Positions 25,198-37,310 of a stretch of DNA of 64,000 nt are shown in pieces. Position 1 is the stretch's first letter; every line of letters begins with the position of its first letter. The notes beneath the pieces are model-generated. The model worked only from the letters and a program-made list of their open reading frames with translations, did not search any database and was not told the DNA's origin. The stretch is from Phaseolus vulgaris (Eukaryota; Streptophyta; Magnoliopsida; Fabales; Fabaceae), in contig NC_023749.2 of NCBI RefSeq assembly GCF_000499845.2, positions 41,813,585 to 41,877,584 of the forward strand, given 5' to 3'. The translations under genes were made by a program, and so were the position numbers.

Positions 25198-25990
25198 GAA
25201 TAGAAGACCATCTGGAAGGACACACATTGGGCCATTAACAAGGGCCATGGCTAGAAGATTGGAGGAAGAAGAGGAGACTTAAAAGACTCTCCTTTTATGG
25301 AGAATAAAAAATTGATTGTTCTTCTATATTTCTCTAGCCTTATAAATATTTGCAAAGTAGTGTAGGTTTATTTGGGCTTGCTTTTTTGGTTATTTTTTAT
25401 GAGCCATATATTGAACCTAGTAGAGTATGATGTAAAAGAAAAGAGAGTCTAGTTAGAGGTACAATTGAGCCTCCTTGGTTCCAATGCAACCCTAGACTCT
25501 CTAGGGTTCACCAAGGAGTGGCTAGGGAAAATAAGATTACATGGAGTGTCTAGGTGAAGCTTGAACGTCTAAAGCCTTGCATGGAAATCATGAAGAGCCC
25601 ACCTAAGCATAGACAATGATGGTTGAAGGTCCACATGTCCTCTCCTCAATAGAGAGGATTTTTCTCCAATGAAGACATGTCACTTGTCAACCTTTAATTT
25701 GAGAGGATTTGCTCTAATGAGAATAAGCAATTTATCATAATGTGAGTAGAGATTTTTTAGGGTAAATATATAAATAAGTGTGTTAGGCCTCTTGTAAATT
25801 CAACTTGATTTGAGTAAAAAATTATACGAAAATGCAATTTGAAATTCTCTCAAGTTCAACCTATGTTAGCATTCTATATGGTATTTAACCTAGAACTCTT
25901 CTAGAATTGGCCTCACCTCTTATCGTCCTTCACTTCCATAGTTCATTTCAACATTCCTCACACAAATTCAGACTTCACTCATTTTCCAAA
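25198..25990 (+). repeat. LTR-like remnant related to the 2094/12877 LTR family
   Basis: It starts tgaatagaagaccatctgg and shares a long series of phrases with the LARD-like LTRs: gaaggacacacattgg, tatggagaat, ttgcaaagtagtgtagg and cctccttgg. It has a TATA-like site near 25770 and an extra block of about 200 bp in the middle. No partner LTR or internal region is seen nearby, so it may be a solo LTR of a related subfamily. The right end is approximate. Confidence 0.6.
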
Positions 25991-28230
25991 TAAGCTCCAA
26001 CAATATGCAACACAACATCAAGAAAGGCTACAAAGTAGAATTGCATCCGTGAACTTTCATCATGTACTATTCATCAAAAGATGTAACTCCTCCCTAGAAT
26101 TCAAACAAATCTAAAGTAGAGGAGAAAGCTCAACCTTGTTTCGATCAAAAGATAGAAACACTCTTCATTAGTCAAACTAAATGATCAAACGATCATTCAA
26201 ACCTTTAACCTTTCATGTGTTAGCCAGGAGTGGCTATAGAGTAAAGAATACTTAAGTTCAGCTAGAACTGGCTTGAGTAAAGAGTACTCCTTGATGGGTA
26301 AGGCAGAAGTGGTTGTGATCTAGAAGAATACTCGTATAGCTAGGAATGACTAAGTGCAAAAAATACTTAGGATTATTTAGAGTTGAGATCTTGGATGATC
26401 TGCCTAAACTATTTGTTAAGCTTTTAGACGGTTTGTTGAAACATTAGATGGTCTGATGACTAGAATATCATATATGGAGTTTATATTCTTATGTTTTGAT
26501 GATAAAAAAAATCAGTAAAAAAGTTAAATCAGGTCCACATAACATGCATTGCATTTGTTGAAACCCTAAACAGTTTAAAACCCTATAGACGATTTGATGA
26601 AACAATAAACCATATATGACCCACTACACGGTCTGATGACTAGAAGATCATATGTGGAGTTTATATTTTGATGATATAAAAAACAACCTGAATGATTTAT
26701 TTGATTTTAAAAATGATTTATGCAGTTGCAATATAAAATAGACCCTTTAAACATCTACTACTTTGTTTATGCTAGATGATCTAATGAACGTGTTGAACGA
26801 ACAACCTATTTATTATAATAATTAAACAAAATCTTTTAATTACATAATTCTTCTAAAAGCTCGTTCAATCAAAGAGGTATTATATCTAAAAACAAAACAA
26901 AAAATCAATCTACATAGAAAGACTTTATTTGTCCTTGTTTTTCCTATATCTCTCAAATCTATCTTTTCTTAAACAAATTTTCTAAAATTAAATCTTGTGA
27001 ATATATTCTTAATGTATTGAGAATATCTCTCAATCTTTTTTTAGTAGAATAATTTGATTAAATTGAAAATCTTAAATACTTTATTTTGGTATCACGCATT
27101 ACGTAGAATAAAATAATTTTTTCATTATGTTTTGATTTGTTTTTAGTAACCCATATTACAAATACTTTCAAATTAGTTTCTTAAACATATTCGAAGCAAA
27201 AACAAATTGAAAGACATCAAATCTAAGTTTTTTTTAGTGAGTGTCTAGCATGAGAAAGATCCAAATATGTAGATATTGCAAAATGTAGAATTTACCAATT
27301 CAAATAACAAAGAAACATACATTATCCATACTATTTCTTTAAAATTAAAATAGAAAAAAATAGTTGCATAATAAAAACATAATTTCTATTTTAATGTAAA
27401 AAGTCTTGTTTTAAAAGTACAAGTTGTTATTTTTGAAGTTGTATTTCTTCCAGTATAATTTTTAGAAAAAATTGTCTATGTTGATAAACTCAAAAAACAA
27501 CACATCAATTTTATGAAAATCTGTGATATTAGCTATTGTTGCTATTTTTATTAGTTGTTTAAAAAATGGTTTTGAAAAAGCTACTTGACTTTGAAAGGTA
27601 CGAATAGATGGAATTATATTGGAATATATAATATAAATTAGGTTAGAAAATAGTTGGAGATGAGACGTTAGTGTGTGTGATGTGCGAGGCCATGTGCTAC
27701 AATGCGGCGGTTATTTAAAAATGTCGAGTAGTTTAGGTACACACATTAATGTCAAAGCCTCTGTCTCGATTCTCTCCCATCATCTTCCCATTCCCATCAC
27801 ACCGATAACAACTTTCCTATTCTCCTTTTGTTGTACCCATCTAAAAATAATCAATGAGAAAAAAAAACATTAAATAAATATTTTATTCCCTCATATTTTT
27901 CTTTTAAGTTTTATTAAACCTGTCTTTATATATTTATTAAATTATACACTTTATTATTATATTTTAAAAATGGAATGATAAATATTTAAAATTGAAATTT
28001 TAATGATAGCATTTTTAAAGTTAGAAACGTTTAGTGATATAATATGCATATTCAAGTCTAAAGTCACGTTACCTTTAAAAGAATCCAAAAATGTAAACAT
28101 ATAAAAATATTTACACAGCGTTTGTAATAGCTTAAAGCTTTATCTGTGTAGAACTTTTATCAAAAACTTATAAGTGAATAATAATCATACTTCTTTTATA
28201 TTCAAGCACTTAAATAGAAAATAAAAGGTT
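25991..28230. other. AT-rich intergenic DNA with a short direct duplication, no gene
   Basis: A phrase of about 50 bp (ggtctgatgactagaa... ggagtttatatt) occurs at about 26451-26504 and again at about 26632-26676. Phrases like agacggtttg recur around it. I see no protein-coding potential or complete mobile element. Confidence 0.45.
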
Positions 28231-28235
28231 AATAA

Positions 28236-28432
28236 TGTTGAAGGTTGACTAATTCAAAAGTCAAAAGTGAGAATAAATTAGTGGTTAGTTTGTTGTGGGT
28301 ACCACTATAAATAGAGTTTGTGTGTATACGTGCAAATGTGTGCATATAACAGAAAGTGTATTTTTTCTCCCAGTTTTGTATTCTTCTGCTTCAGTTTGTT
28401 TAGCAGTCATTTTTCATTTCTTTTCTCCAACA
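28236..28432 (+). repeat. 5' LTR of the young copia element
   Basis: The LTR contains a clear TATA box (ctataaatag, 28305-28314), so transcription should start about 30 bp downstream, within the LTR. It differs from the 3' LTR at one position only. Confidence 0.94.
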
Positions 28433-28488
28433 AACTGGTATCCAGAGCGTAGTTCAGATTCAAGGGCGTTCTTGTGGGTTGATCTACA

Positions 28489-31400
28489 ATGGGACACACC
28501 AGCGCAACCTTACAGTCGAACCTTCTTGTTCTTGATGGCAAGAACTGGAATCGATGGAGTATCCAGATGAAAGCCATTTTCGGCTTTCAAGAAATCACGG
28601 AGATTGTTGAAAATGGCTACCCAGAACTTGCTACAGATGCAACAGAAGCGCAGAGGGTGGCACACAAGGAAAACAAAAAGAAAGACTGCAAAGCCATGTG
28701 TCTTCTTCATCAGAGTGTCGACGATGCACACTTTGAGAAGATTGCAGAAGCAAAGACGTCACAGAAGGCATGGCAGATTCTGGAGAAATGTCATCAAGGA
28801 GCAGATCAATTGAAGAAGGTGCGTCTCCAAACTATGAGACGCCAGTATGAGTTGATGCAAATGGAGTCAAATGAAAAAATTGCTCAATTCTTTAATCGAA
28901 TCCTCACTCTCACCAATGCTATGAAGGCATGTGGTGAAACGATGACTGATCAAGCGATTGTTGAGAAGGTATTACGGTCCCTAACCCCTAACTTTGACCA
29001 CATTGTTGTGGCCATTGAAGAATCCAGGAAACTTGAAGAACTGAAGGTTGAAGATCTTCAAGGCTCCCTCGAGGCACATGAGCAGAGGCTCATTGAAAGG
29101 TCCACTGAGAAACCTGTAGAACAGGTTCTGCTAGCCCAGACTTTGAGGAAAGGAGGCTACGATGGCAGGGGTGGATTTAGAAACCGAGGAAAGGGGAAAG
29201 ATTACAGAGAAAAGGGCAGAAGTTCTCATCAAGAACAAGAAAAGTCTGATCAAGATCAAACAGAAATCTCCTCAAGGAGGGGAGGATCCAATTGGAAAGG
29301 AGGTAAGAAGAAAATAGATAGAAAGAGAATCAAATGTTTCAATTGCAATAAAATTGGACATTTTTCTTCTGAATGTCAAGCTCCCCCAAGTCAGTATGAT
29401 CATCGCAGGAAACAGCATGATGAAGCTCATATGGCAAAAGAAGATATGAAAGATAACAGGGATGAAAGTCCTGTTCTGCTAATGGCGACAACGGTGCAGG
29501 AAGATTTGTGCTCGTTCGTTTCGGACCCGTCCGTTTTGTCTACGTCTGTAATGTTGCAGACGACAAATACTCAAGAAATTTGCAGTGAGGAAGTTTGGTA
29601 TGCAGACTCTGGCTGTTCTAATCACATGACAGGCCATAGAGATTGGCTCATAAACTTTGATTCAAGTAAGAAAAGAAAAGTAAAGTTTGCTGATGATAGA
29701 ATGATTCAAGCCGAAGGCATTGGAGATGTGATAATCAAGAGGAAGGATGGTGGGAATGCGTTGCTGTATGATGTGCTCTTTGTGCCTACCATGAGTAGCA
29801 ATCTAATCAGTTTGGGACAACTATTGGAGAAAGGTTTCTCAATAGCCATGAAGCACGGATTCTTGGAAGTCCTTGATGCTGAAGAAAAGAAAATCATGAA
29901 GGCACCACTTGCATCAAACAGAACTTTCCAGGTACACCTTAATGCTGTTGAAGCTCAATGCCTTAACTCCGAAATTCTATCTGATGATACTTGGTTGTGG
30001 CACATGAGGCTTGGTCATCTTAACTTCAAAGATCTTAGCCTCATGAAGTCCAAAGAAATGGTTCTTGGGCTTCCGTCTGTACACGTGCCTAAGAAAGTTT
30101 GTGATAGTTGCTTAATCAGTAAACAACCCAGATCATCATTCAGCAAGTATATTGCATCAAGAGCCAATAGTTTACTGCATGTGGTATATTCGGATGTGTG
30201 TGGTCCACTTGAGGTTCCGTCCTTAGGAGGGAACAAGTATTTTGTAACATTTGTAGATGATTTCAGCAGAAAATTGTGGCTTTATCTTATTAAGGCTAAA
30301 AATGAGGTGTTTCCCATTTTCAAATCCTTCAAGTGCTTAGTTGAGAAGCAGTCTGAAAAATCCATCAAAATATTGAGAACAGATGGTGGTGGTGAATTTA
30401 CTTCCAGAGAATTTGATAGTTTTTGCATGGAAAATGGGATTGTGCATGAGATAACAGCACCTTATACTCCTCAACATAATGGGGTGGCTGAGAGAAGAAA
30501 CAGAACTATCCTAAACATGGTTAGGAGTATGCTGAAGAGTAAAAATCTGTCACACGAATTTTGGGGAGAAGCTGCAGCAACTGCAGTTTATGTGTTGAAT
30601 CATTGTCCTACAAAGAGGCTGGAATTTAAGGTTCCAGAAGAGGTATGGACAGGGAAGAAGCCTTCAATCAGACACTTCAGAGTTTTTGGTTCCCTATGCT
30701 ATAGGCATATTCCAGATCAAAAGAGAAGGAAGTTGGATGATAAAAGTGAACAAATGATCTTCGTTGGTTACAACTCCACTGGATCCTACAAGCTCTTCAA
30801 TCCTAAGACACGGCAAGTAGTATTCAGCAGAGACGTGCATTTCATTGAGTCAAGCCTGTATCCGTCCGATCATAACCCAATGTTGCACGCGTCTGATCGT
30901 GAGAGATCGCATGCATCCGGAAGTGGAAGCACGTACCCGTCTGTTCATGACATTATGTCTCTGTCCGATGCACCAGAGTCAGAGTCAAGGAGTTTGTTAC
31001 CGTCCGATAGAGACGAACCCAGCACTGAGTCTCAAGGTGCAAATTCACCTGAGAGATGTATTCAAACAAGACCCACCAGATCCAGAACTCTACCAGCAAG
31101 ACTCAGAGATTGCGAAATTACATTTGATGATGCTGCCACTAACGAAGGAGAATTACTCCAGCACATTGCACTTCTTGCAAATGCAGAACCTGTCAGTATT
31201 GATGAAGCTTTAAAAAGCAAAATATGGAAGGAGGCTATGCATGAAGAATTGAAGTCGATAAAGAAGAATGAAACTTGGGAGTTGGTGAAACTTCCAGCTA
31301 ATAAGATGCCTATTGATGTAAAATGGGTATTCAAAACTAAGTTGAATCCAGATGGAACTATTGCCAAATACAAGGCAAGACTAGTGGCAAGAGGATTTAT

Positions 31401-32724
31401 GCAAACAGAAGGGATTGATTTCTCTGAAGTGTTTGCACCAGTCGCAAGATTGGAAACTGTTAGACTGGTTGTTGCTATTGCTACTTTGAAAAACTGGAAT
31501 ATGTGGCAGCTGGATGTTAAATCAGCATTCCTAAATGGACCTCTTGAAGAAGAAGTCTATGTTACTCAACCTCCAGGTTTTGTTATAGAAGGAAGTGAAG
31601 ACAAGGTCTACAGACTGAGAAAAGCTTTGTATGGCTTAAGGCAAGCACCAAGAGCTTGGAATAAAAGGATTAATACTTTCCTTTCAAGTTCAGGCTTCAA
31701 GAAATGTAATGTAGAGCATGGTGTGTACATTAAAGCAATGGGTGGTGGAGGTATTCTATTCATTTGCCTTTATGTAGACGACTTGCTCATAACTGGCAGT
31801 AATACAGGAGATATTGAAGCTGTGAAGCAGTGCTTGAAGTCTGAATTTGAGATGACTGATTTAGGAAGGTTGTCATACTTCCTTGGCATTGAGTTCAAAC
31901 AAGTTGATGGTGGACTGTTTATGCACCAAAAGAAATACATTCATGATGTATTAAAGAAATTCAATATGCTGGAATGCAATACTGCAGAGACGCCTGCAGA
32001 AGCAAATCTGAAACTTGATAATGGTGAACAGGAATCAGCAGTGGATGGTACTTTGTTTAGACAGATGATTGGCTGTTTGAGGTTTATTTGTCATACAAGG
32101 CCAGAGATTTCATACAGCGTTGGCTTGGTAAGTCAATTTATGAGTAATCCGAAGAAGTCGCATTTCATGGCAGCTAAACGTATTGTGAGATATTTGTGCG
32201 GCACACTTGATTTTGGAGTGCTTTACTCAAATCATTCAGAGAAAGTTGGGTTACAACTTGTAGCCTATTCTGACTCTGATTGGTGTGGGGATTTATTGGA
32301 GAGAAAGAGCACTATGGGTTATGTGTTTTTACTCTCTGGCTCTCCAATCTCATGGTGTTCCAAGAAGCAGGCTGTTATAGCCTTATCAACCTGTGAAGCA
32401 GAGTATATTGCTGCATGTCATGCTGCGTGCCAAGCTTTGTGGTTAGAATCGTTACTGGAAGAACTTAAGGTTGGCTTTAATGGCTATGTTGACTTGTTGA
32501 TAGATAACAAATCTGCTATCAATTTAGCTAAGAATCCGGTTGCACATGGAAGGAGCAAGCACATAGAAACGAAGTATCACTTTCTGAGAGATCAAGTTGG
32601 AAAAGGGAAGATCAGACTGAAGCATTGCAAAACAGATTTACAAATTGCGGATATAATGACTAAGTCATTAAGAGCTGATAGATTCAGAGAACTTAGAAGA
32701 CTACTGAATGTTGTTTGTCTTTAA
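28489..32724 (+). CDS. Copia gag-pol polyprotein, 1411 aa
   Basis: One frame encodes the full set of copia proteins. Gag comes first (DUF4219/UBN2-like, [20 protein letters not shown] near residue 12), with a zinc knuckle [14 protein letters not shown] starting at C283. The protease has DSG at 373-375. Integrase has a GAG-pre-integrase HHCC site (LWHMRLGH ... CDSC) and catalytic D569, D632 and E668, the last two 36 residues apart. Reverse transcriptase has YVDD at 1095-1098. RNase H has D1262 and E1303 and ends near [14 protein letters not shown]. All catalytic residues are present, and the length is normal for copia. The ATG lies 56 bp after the LTR, and no upstream in-frame start looks better. 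The linker between integrase and RT (about residues 785-875) is Ser/Asp-rich and repeats PSD-type triplets. The domain style resembles the Tork/Tnt1 group, judged by eye. Transcription would come from the 5' LTR. Confidence 0.95.
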   Translation: MGHTSATLQSNLLVLDGKNWNRWSIQMKAIFGFQEITEIVENGYPELATDATEAQRVAHKENKKKDCKAMCLLHQSVDDAHFEKIAEAKTSQKAWQILEKCHQGADQLKKVRLQTMRRQYELMQMESNEKIAQFFNRILTLTNAMKACGETMTDQAIVEKVLRSLTPNFDHIVVAIEESRKLEELKVEDLQGSLEAHEQRLIERSTEKPVEQVLLAQTLRKGGYDGRGGFRNRGKGKDYREKGRSSHQEQEKSDQDQTEISSRRGGSNWKGGKKKIDRKRIKCFNCNKIGHFSSECQAPPSQYDHRRKQHDEAHMAKEDMKDNRDESPVLLMATTVQEDLCSFVSDPSVLSTSVMLQTTNTQEICSEEVWYADSGCSNHMTGHRDWLINFDSSKKRKVKFADDRMIQAEGIGDVIIKRKDGGNALLYDVLFVPTMSSNLISLGQLLEKGFSIAMKHGFLEVLDAEEKKIMKAPLASNRTFQVHLNAVEAQCLNSEILSDDTWLWHMRLGHLNFKDLSLMKSKEMVLGLPSVHVPKKVCDSCLISKQPRSSFSKYIASRANSLLHVVYSDVCGPLEVPSLGGNKYFVTFVDDFSRKLWLYLIKAKNEVFPIFKSFKCLVEKQSEKSIKILRTDGGGEFTSREFDSFCMENGIVHEITAPYTPQHNGVAERRNRTILNMVRSMLKSKNLSHEFWGEAAATAVYVLNHCPTKRLEFKVPEEVWTGKKPSIRHFRVFGSLCYRHIPDQKRRKLDDKSEQMIFVGYNSTGSYKLFNPKTRQVVFSRDVHFIESSLYPSDHNPMLHASDRERSHASGSGSTYPSVHDIMSLSDAPESESRSLLPSDRDEPSTESQGANSPERCIQTRPTRSRTLPARLRDCEITFDDAATNEGELLQHIALLANAEPVSIDEALKSKIWKEAMHEELKSIKKNETWELVKLPANKMPIDVKWVFKTKLNPDGTIAKYKARLVARGFMQTEGIDFSEVFAPVARLETVRLVVAIATLKNWNMWQLDVKSAFLNGPLEEEVYVTQPPGFVIEGSEDKVYRLRKALYGLRQAPRAWNKRINTFLSSSGFKKCNVEHGVYIKAMGGGGILFICLYVDDLLITGSNTGDIEAVKQCLKSEFEMTDLGRLSYFLGIEFKQVDGGLFMHQKKYIHDVLKKFNMLECNTAETPAEANLKLDNGEQESAVDGTLFRQMIGCLRFICHTRPEISYSVGLVSQFMSNPKKSHFMAAKRIVRYLCGTLDFGVLYSNHSEKVGLQLVAYSDSDWCGDLLERKSTMGYVFLLSGSPISWCSKKQAVIALSTCEAEYIAACHAACQALWLESLLEELKVGFNGYVDLLIDNKSAINLAKNPVAHGRSKHIETKYHFLRDQVGKGKIRLKHCKTDLQIADIMTKSLRADRFRELRRLLNVVCL

Positions 32725-32756
32725 ATGTTTTTTGTAGATTTTGAATTAGGGGAGAG

Positions 32757-32953
32757 TGTTGAAGGTTGACTAATTCAAAAGTCAAAAGTGAGAATAAATT
32801 AGTGGTTAGTTTGTTGTGGGTACCACTATAAATAGAGTTTGTGTGTATACGTGCAAATGTGTGCATATAACAGAAAGTGTATTTTTTCTCCCAGTTTTGT
32901 ATTCTTCTGCTTCAGTTTGTTTAGCAGTAATTTTTCATTTCTTTTCTCCAACA
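32757..32953 (+). repeat. 3' LTR of the young copia element
   Basis: This is a 197 bp copy of the 5' LTR with one substitution. It is preceded directly by a purine-rich tract and followed directly by the AATAA target duplication. Confidence 0.94.
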
Positions 32954-32958
32954 AATAA

Positions 32959-35900
32959 AAGATTTAATAAACTATGAGATAAAGCCAAAGATTTTTATTA
33001 AATGTGTTTTATGCTGGACTAAAATTTAACTCAATCTAAAACTTTATGAACAACGGATATAAGAATCAATTATTCTTATACTATAATAGGTTTTATGTGT
33101 AAAAAAAATTCTTTAGTTTACATAACTTTAGATTGTGAGTGAAGTAAGAGAATTTTCATTATATCATTTATTTTTTTATTTGATACTTGAATGTATACAA
33201 ATTCAATACTGTTATTAAGTATGTGACCATACTAAAGTGAAATTTCAAACAAAGTTATCATTTATATCTACATATATTTATGTATACACATATTATCACC
33301 AATAACATACAAACCAAAATATAACTGCATTTAGTTTATTTAAAAATTGGATAAAACAATAAATTAAACCTTGAAATTGTTGCTTGAGAGAAATAATATC
33401 ACTTGAAAAAAAAAAATATCTTATTGAAATCTCCATGCTCAAACTATATAATGTTGTTGGAGTAAAAAATCATATCTCTTAAGTTTTATGTTAATGTTCG
33501 AAATTATTTTTTTTTGTCTCTTACCTTAAGCTTTAATGTACCATTTGAGAAAGAAGAGTTATCGTTCAAGTATTTAATTGTCTCTCGAATAATAGTTTTT
33601 TACACTCTAAGAGTAAAGTCTTTGTTTGAACGATAATTTAACGTGTCAAAATCACAATTTATACCATGAACACCAAAACAAATCTATAAAATCTATTTAT
33701 CAATTCTACTATCTTAACAATTAACAATTTCAACATATTGATTTACGATCTTCTATAACCCAAACTAAATTCAATCTCTAAACTTTTCTCCTGCAAATTC
33801 ATCTTTATTCACAAGTTCAAAAGTTTGAAAGCTTAAAAAGTTCATTTTATTCCCTTGGATTCACAAGTCAAAAGGCAAAAAAACTCAATTGCACCATTAT
33901 GAACGAGATTCTACTAAATCCCTTACCTCAACATAAGTTTTTTCTATTTGTCTAGCACTTGTGAGAGAATCCACACCAACCAATCATCAACCTAACCTCC
34001 TTATTCAAAATAAAGACAAATACAACTTGTTACAGAGTTTTAACCTAAATGCCAATTCTAGCATCAAATAATTTCTCATATTAAGATCAAAACTAAATAA
34101 TATACCATAAACATTTAAATTTCCAACTCAAAAATCCAGACAACACAAAAGGTAATCCACCATGTATAAACCAATAATTTAATTATATGCATCAATTCAA
34201 CATCATAACCCACAATTACATCTTTTCCTCTCAACTATCTATTAGGATCTATTTAAAATATATATATTTTAAACTTAAATTTGCAATGCAAAGGTCCAAT
34301 TTATTGGAAAGTAGAGTAAATTAACCCCCCTTTACTTGGAATTTACTTGAAATCCAGGGAAAAGATCAAGGAACTAGTACTTCAAAAATCTAAACAATTA
34401 CAAACATTCTAAATTTAAAACAGCCAAACACACAAATTACAAGAAATATGAAAGTTAATTGAGAAAGCCAAAGTTTATACAGTAAGAGAAGAGCTAGAGG
34501 GAGAAAATTAACTCACATTCATTCTCTTTTTAAGAAACCAAAACAATTAAGAGAAAAGGAAAAATGAGAAGAAAAGAAATTAGATTCATGTCTATGATTT
34601 TTTGTGCCCCTAATTTGATAGCTAATTATTGAAAAAATAAAATGTTTATTTTTTAATTTGAGATAGTAAATTATTAGACTAAAATATAAACAAAAAAATT
34701 CATAAACGTGCGAAAATTCAATAATAAAATATACCATTAATGCTAAAATCTTTTATACCTGATTAAAAAATTATATTGTTATGATTTTTTAAGAAATGTA
34801 TTATGAAAGCCAATAGACTTGTACAGTTTTTTTGCATTTTTTATACAGTTATAAATTTTAGTACATTAATTTATATTACTTAAAAAATCCTACATTAACA
34901 TAATATTTTCTTTATTTAGTGGGACATATGCCAATAAAAGAGTTTTTTAATAACAAGATCTATAAAAAAATCCATTGAACTTAAATATAAGTGTAGATGA
35001 CGAATTTATTTTCACAACAACGACAAAATGTTACAACACAATAAAGTATTCTTTCCAAATCTCTTATATATTTCTTTTTCTTAAGTCTCTTTCATTTCTT
35101 TTTTTTAGTTTTCTTTCATTTTCTTTGCCCTATTGCCAATTACAGTTCTGCTTCCATTATTTAACTTAATGCAGCCATTTTGAAGTCCATTACTGAGCTT
35201 ATTCAATTTTGAACTTAACATTATAAATGAATTTTTAATTTTATTTAATGAATATTAACTAAACAAACATCATTTTAATAATAATAATAATAACAATAAT
35301 AATCGCAAGTACTATTTAATTAACCCCGTCACATTCAAATTCAAGGAAGTTGATATGCATAGATACAACCATATATCTTCAAGCCGCGTTAATGTGGCCC
35401 CACAAATCGTTCAACACAGCACACTCAGGACAACAATCATTCATTCTCAACCATCAATTGTATTTTCTACTATTTTTACTTATGAATACAAAATATAATC
35501 CTACATATCTATTATAAATTATTTCAACTAAATCTATAGTTATAAGGTTTAATAGACATGCATTTATTAGTATAAATTACACTATTGTTAATTAATTAAA
35601 AAATATATTTGATATTAATTTTAAGATAATTATTATAAAAATTAGCTAATTAATTATACATAATGACAAGTTTTATATTAAATGCAAGTACCAATGCTTT
35701 TACAATGTTAATATATATTATTTTTATAATTATATACTACTGTAACTTCTTTTATACTACAAAAAAAAAATATTAATATAAATATTAAAAGTTTAACTGC
35801 TATGCATTAAAAAAATATTATATATTTAATAAGTTTGTTAATTTATATTATTATAAATATTAAAAGTTGAATAGACATGCACTTACCAATGTACATAAAT

Positions 35901-36974
35901 GGGTTGAATTTTATAATAATTTTCTTAAACGTTTATATTAATATTAATTTGTAATTAAATGACATTGTAAATTATTTTGTCTTTATTATCAATAGTTTCT
36001 AATGTATTTTTTTATTTTATTTCTTATGTATGATAACTTTTAATTTAATTATTGTATATGTAACACATTCTTAAATTGATCTATATATACCTAAAAAAGA
36101 ATCCATAACACTTCTTCTTCATACATATTAGCATCTTTAATATTTCCATCTAAGAACCAATTTGGTAATTTACTACACATACAAAACCATATTATATGTT
36201 TGAAATATTTTTTATAAATTAAAAATAATTATAAAATTTATGAAAAGTCAATAATTTTCATATATACAATTTACAACTAAATAACTATAAAAATATTTAC
36301 ACTCTGATTAAAAAACAATTTAATATAAATGTACTTGTTTGTAAATACTTTTAATATGAATTATAAACTATTTAACACAAATACATGTGCATTAATTTAA
36401 GATAATTAATAAATCTAAAACGGGCAATATTAATTTATCCATGCTATTATCAGTAACAAAATATATAATAAATTTATCCATGAGTTACTATAAATGTCAT
36501 TAGTTCTTACTGTACAAAGGAGGTTTACCCAGTGAGAATGAATTAAACAAAGCATAACTTAGCTATTTAAAAAAACAATGGCTAAGTTCTGTGCTGTTTA
36601 TGTAGTTTTGTTTTTTGCTTAAATTATTCATTTCTTCTCAAAGATTCCGATTTCAAAAATCACAACACCACAAAATCCTGAAGAAACAGCTGGTTTTATG
36701 GGGAGGTGTAGGAGTAGTAGTAACAGTTTGAAGTTTCGTACACCCCTTTTCTTCTCTGCTGTGGGGTCCTCTTTTTTCCTCAGTAAGTGACAGCCTAATC
36801 ACCAGCCTGGAAAAGGGTGTTAGCAACCACACTAAAAAGCTCAACTTGATGAGTTTATGGTAATGGGGTGCTTCTTACTTCATTTCATTTTCATGTGTGT
36901 ACTGTAATCTGAAAAGGGTCTCTCTCAAATGTTCTAAACCATGTTCCTTTTTGCACCAGCTTATTCACATTAAG
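32959..36974. other. AT-rich intergenic DNA upstream of the receptor kinase gene
   Basis: I see no protein-coding gene or mobile element with recognisable ends. Short AAT repeats occur near 35276-35300. The last few hundred bases should hold the promoter and first untranslated exon of the kinase gene. A TATA-like ctatatata near 36081 is too far upstream of the proposed first exon to call as its core promoter. Confidence 0.5.
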
Positions 36975-37189
36975 GTAAGTCTTGTTACCATTGTTTGTTT
37001 TTAACCTTTGCTTAATTTACTTACGTCAGAATACTATAGATTTAATTCTAGTGTAGGTTGTGGTAGTGGAGGTAAGGTTTCTGACTTTCTGTTGTGTTTG
37101 TGACGTGGAAACCTTCGTACTTTGTCTCTTGCTGTAGTGGAGATGTCTTGTTCTGTGCATTGCTCCTAATAGATCCATGGTTGTTGCAG
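36975..37189 (+). other. Probable 5' UTR intron of the THESEUS1-like gene
   Basis: A strong plant donor (AAG|GTAAGT at 36972-36980) and acceptor (TTGTTGCAG|G ending at 37189) frame a 215 bp, T-rich stretch in the leader just before the ATG at 37311. Between them lie a pyrimidine-rich tract and no long reading frame. The coding part itself has no intron. cDNA would settle it. Confidence 0.55.
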
Positions 37190-37310
37190 GTTTTGTTGTG
37201 GGATTTTAGATTTTCATTTTTGGGGTTCCTTTGGATCTGGATTTTGAAAGAACCCGTTTAGGTGATTTGGCTATCCATCGGGCAGTTTATGGACTGTTGA
37301 AGAAGCTACA

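Larger units (their letters stand above)
28236..32953 (+). mobile_element. Ty1/copia retrotransposon, apparently intact and young
   Basis: Two 197 bp LTRs (28236-28432 and 32757-32953) differ at a single base (C at 28408, A at 32929). They are flanked by the 5 bp target duplication AATAA (28231-28235 and 32954-32958). The LTRs begin TGTTGAAGG and end CCAACA. A primer site resembling the initiator Met tRNA complement (tggtatccagagc) starts 3 bp after the 5' LTR. A purine tract (ttaggggagag, 32746-32756) abuts the 3' LTR. A single uninterrupted gag-pol frame fills the interior. Total length 4,718 bp. All the parts needed for autonomous movement are visible; whether it is transcribed cannot be told from sequence. 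Confidence 0.96.

Noticed and set aside
27673..27873. Possible small gene upstream of the young copia element
   Set aside because: Only 66 codons, no recognisable domain, and the tail is low complexity; it is compatible with chance.
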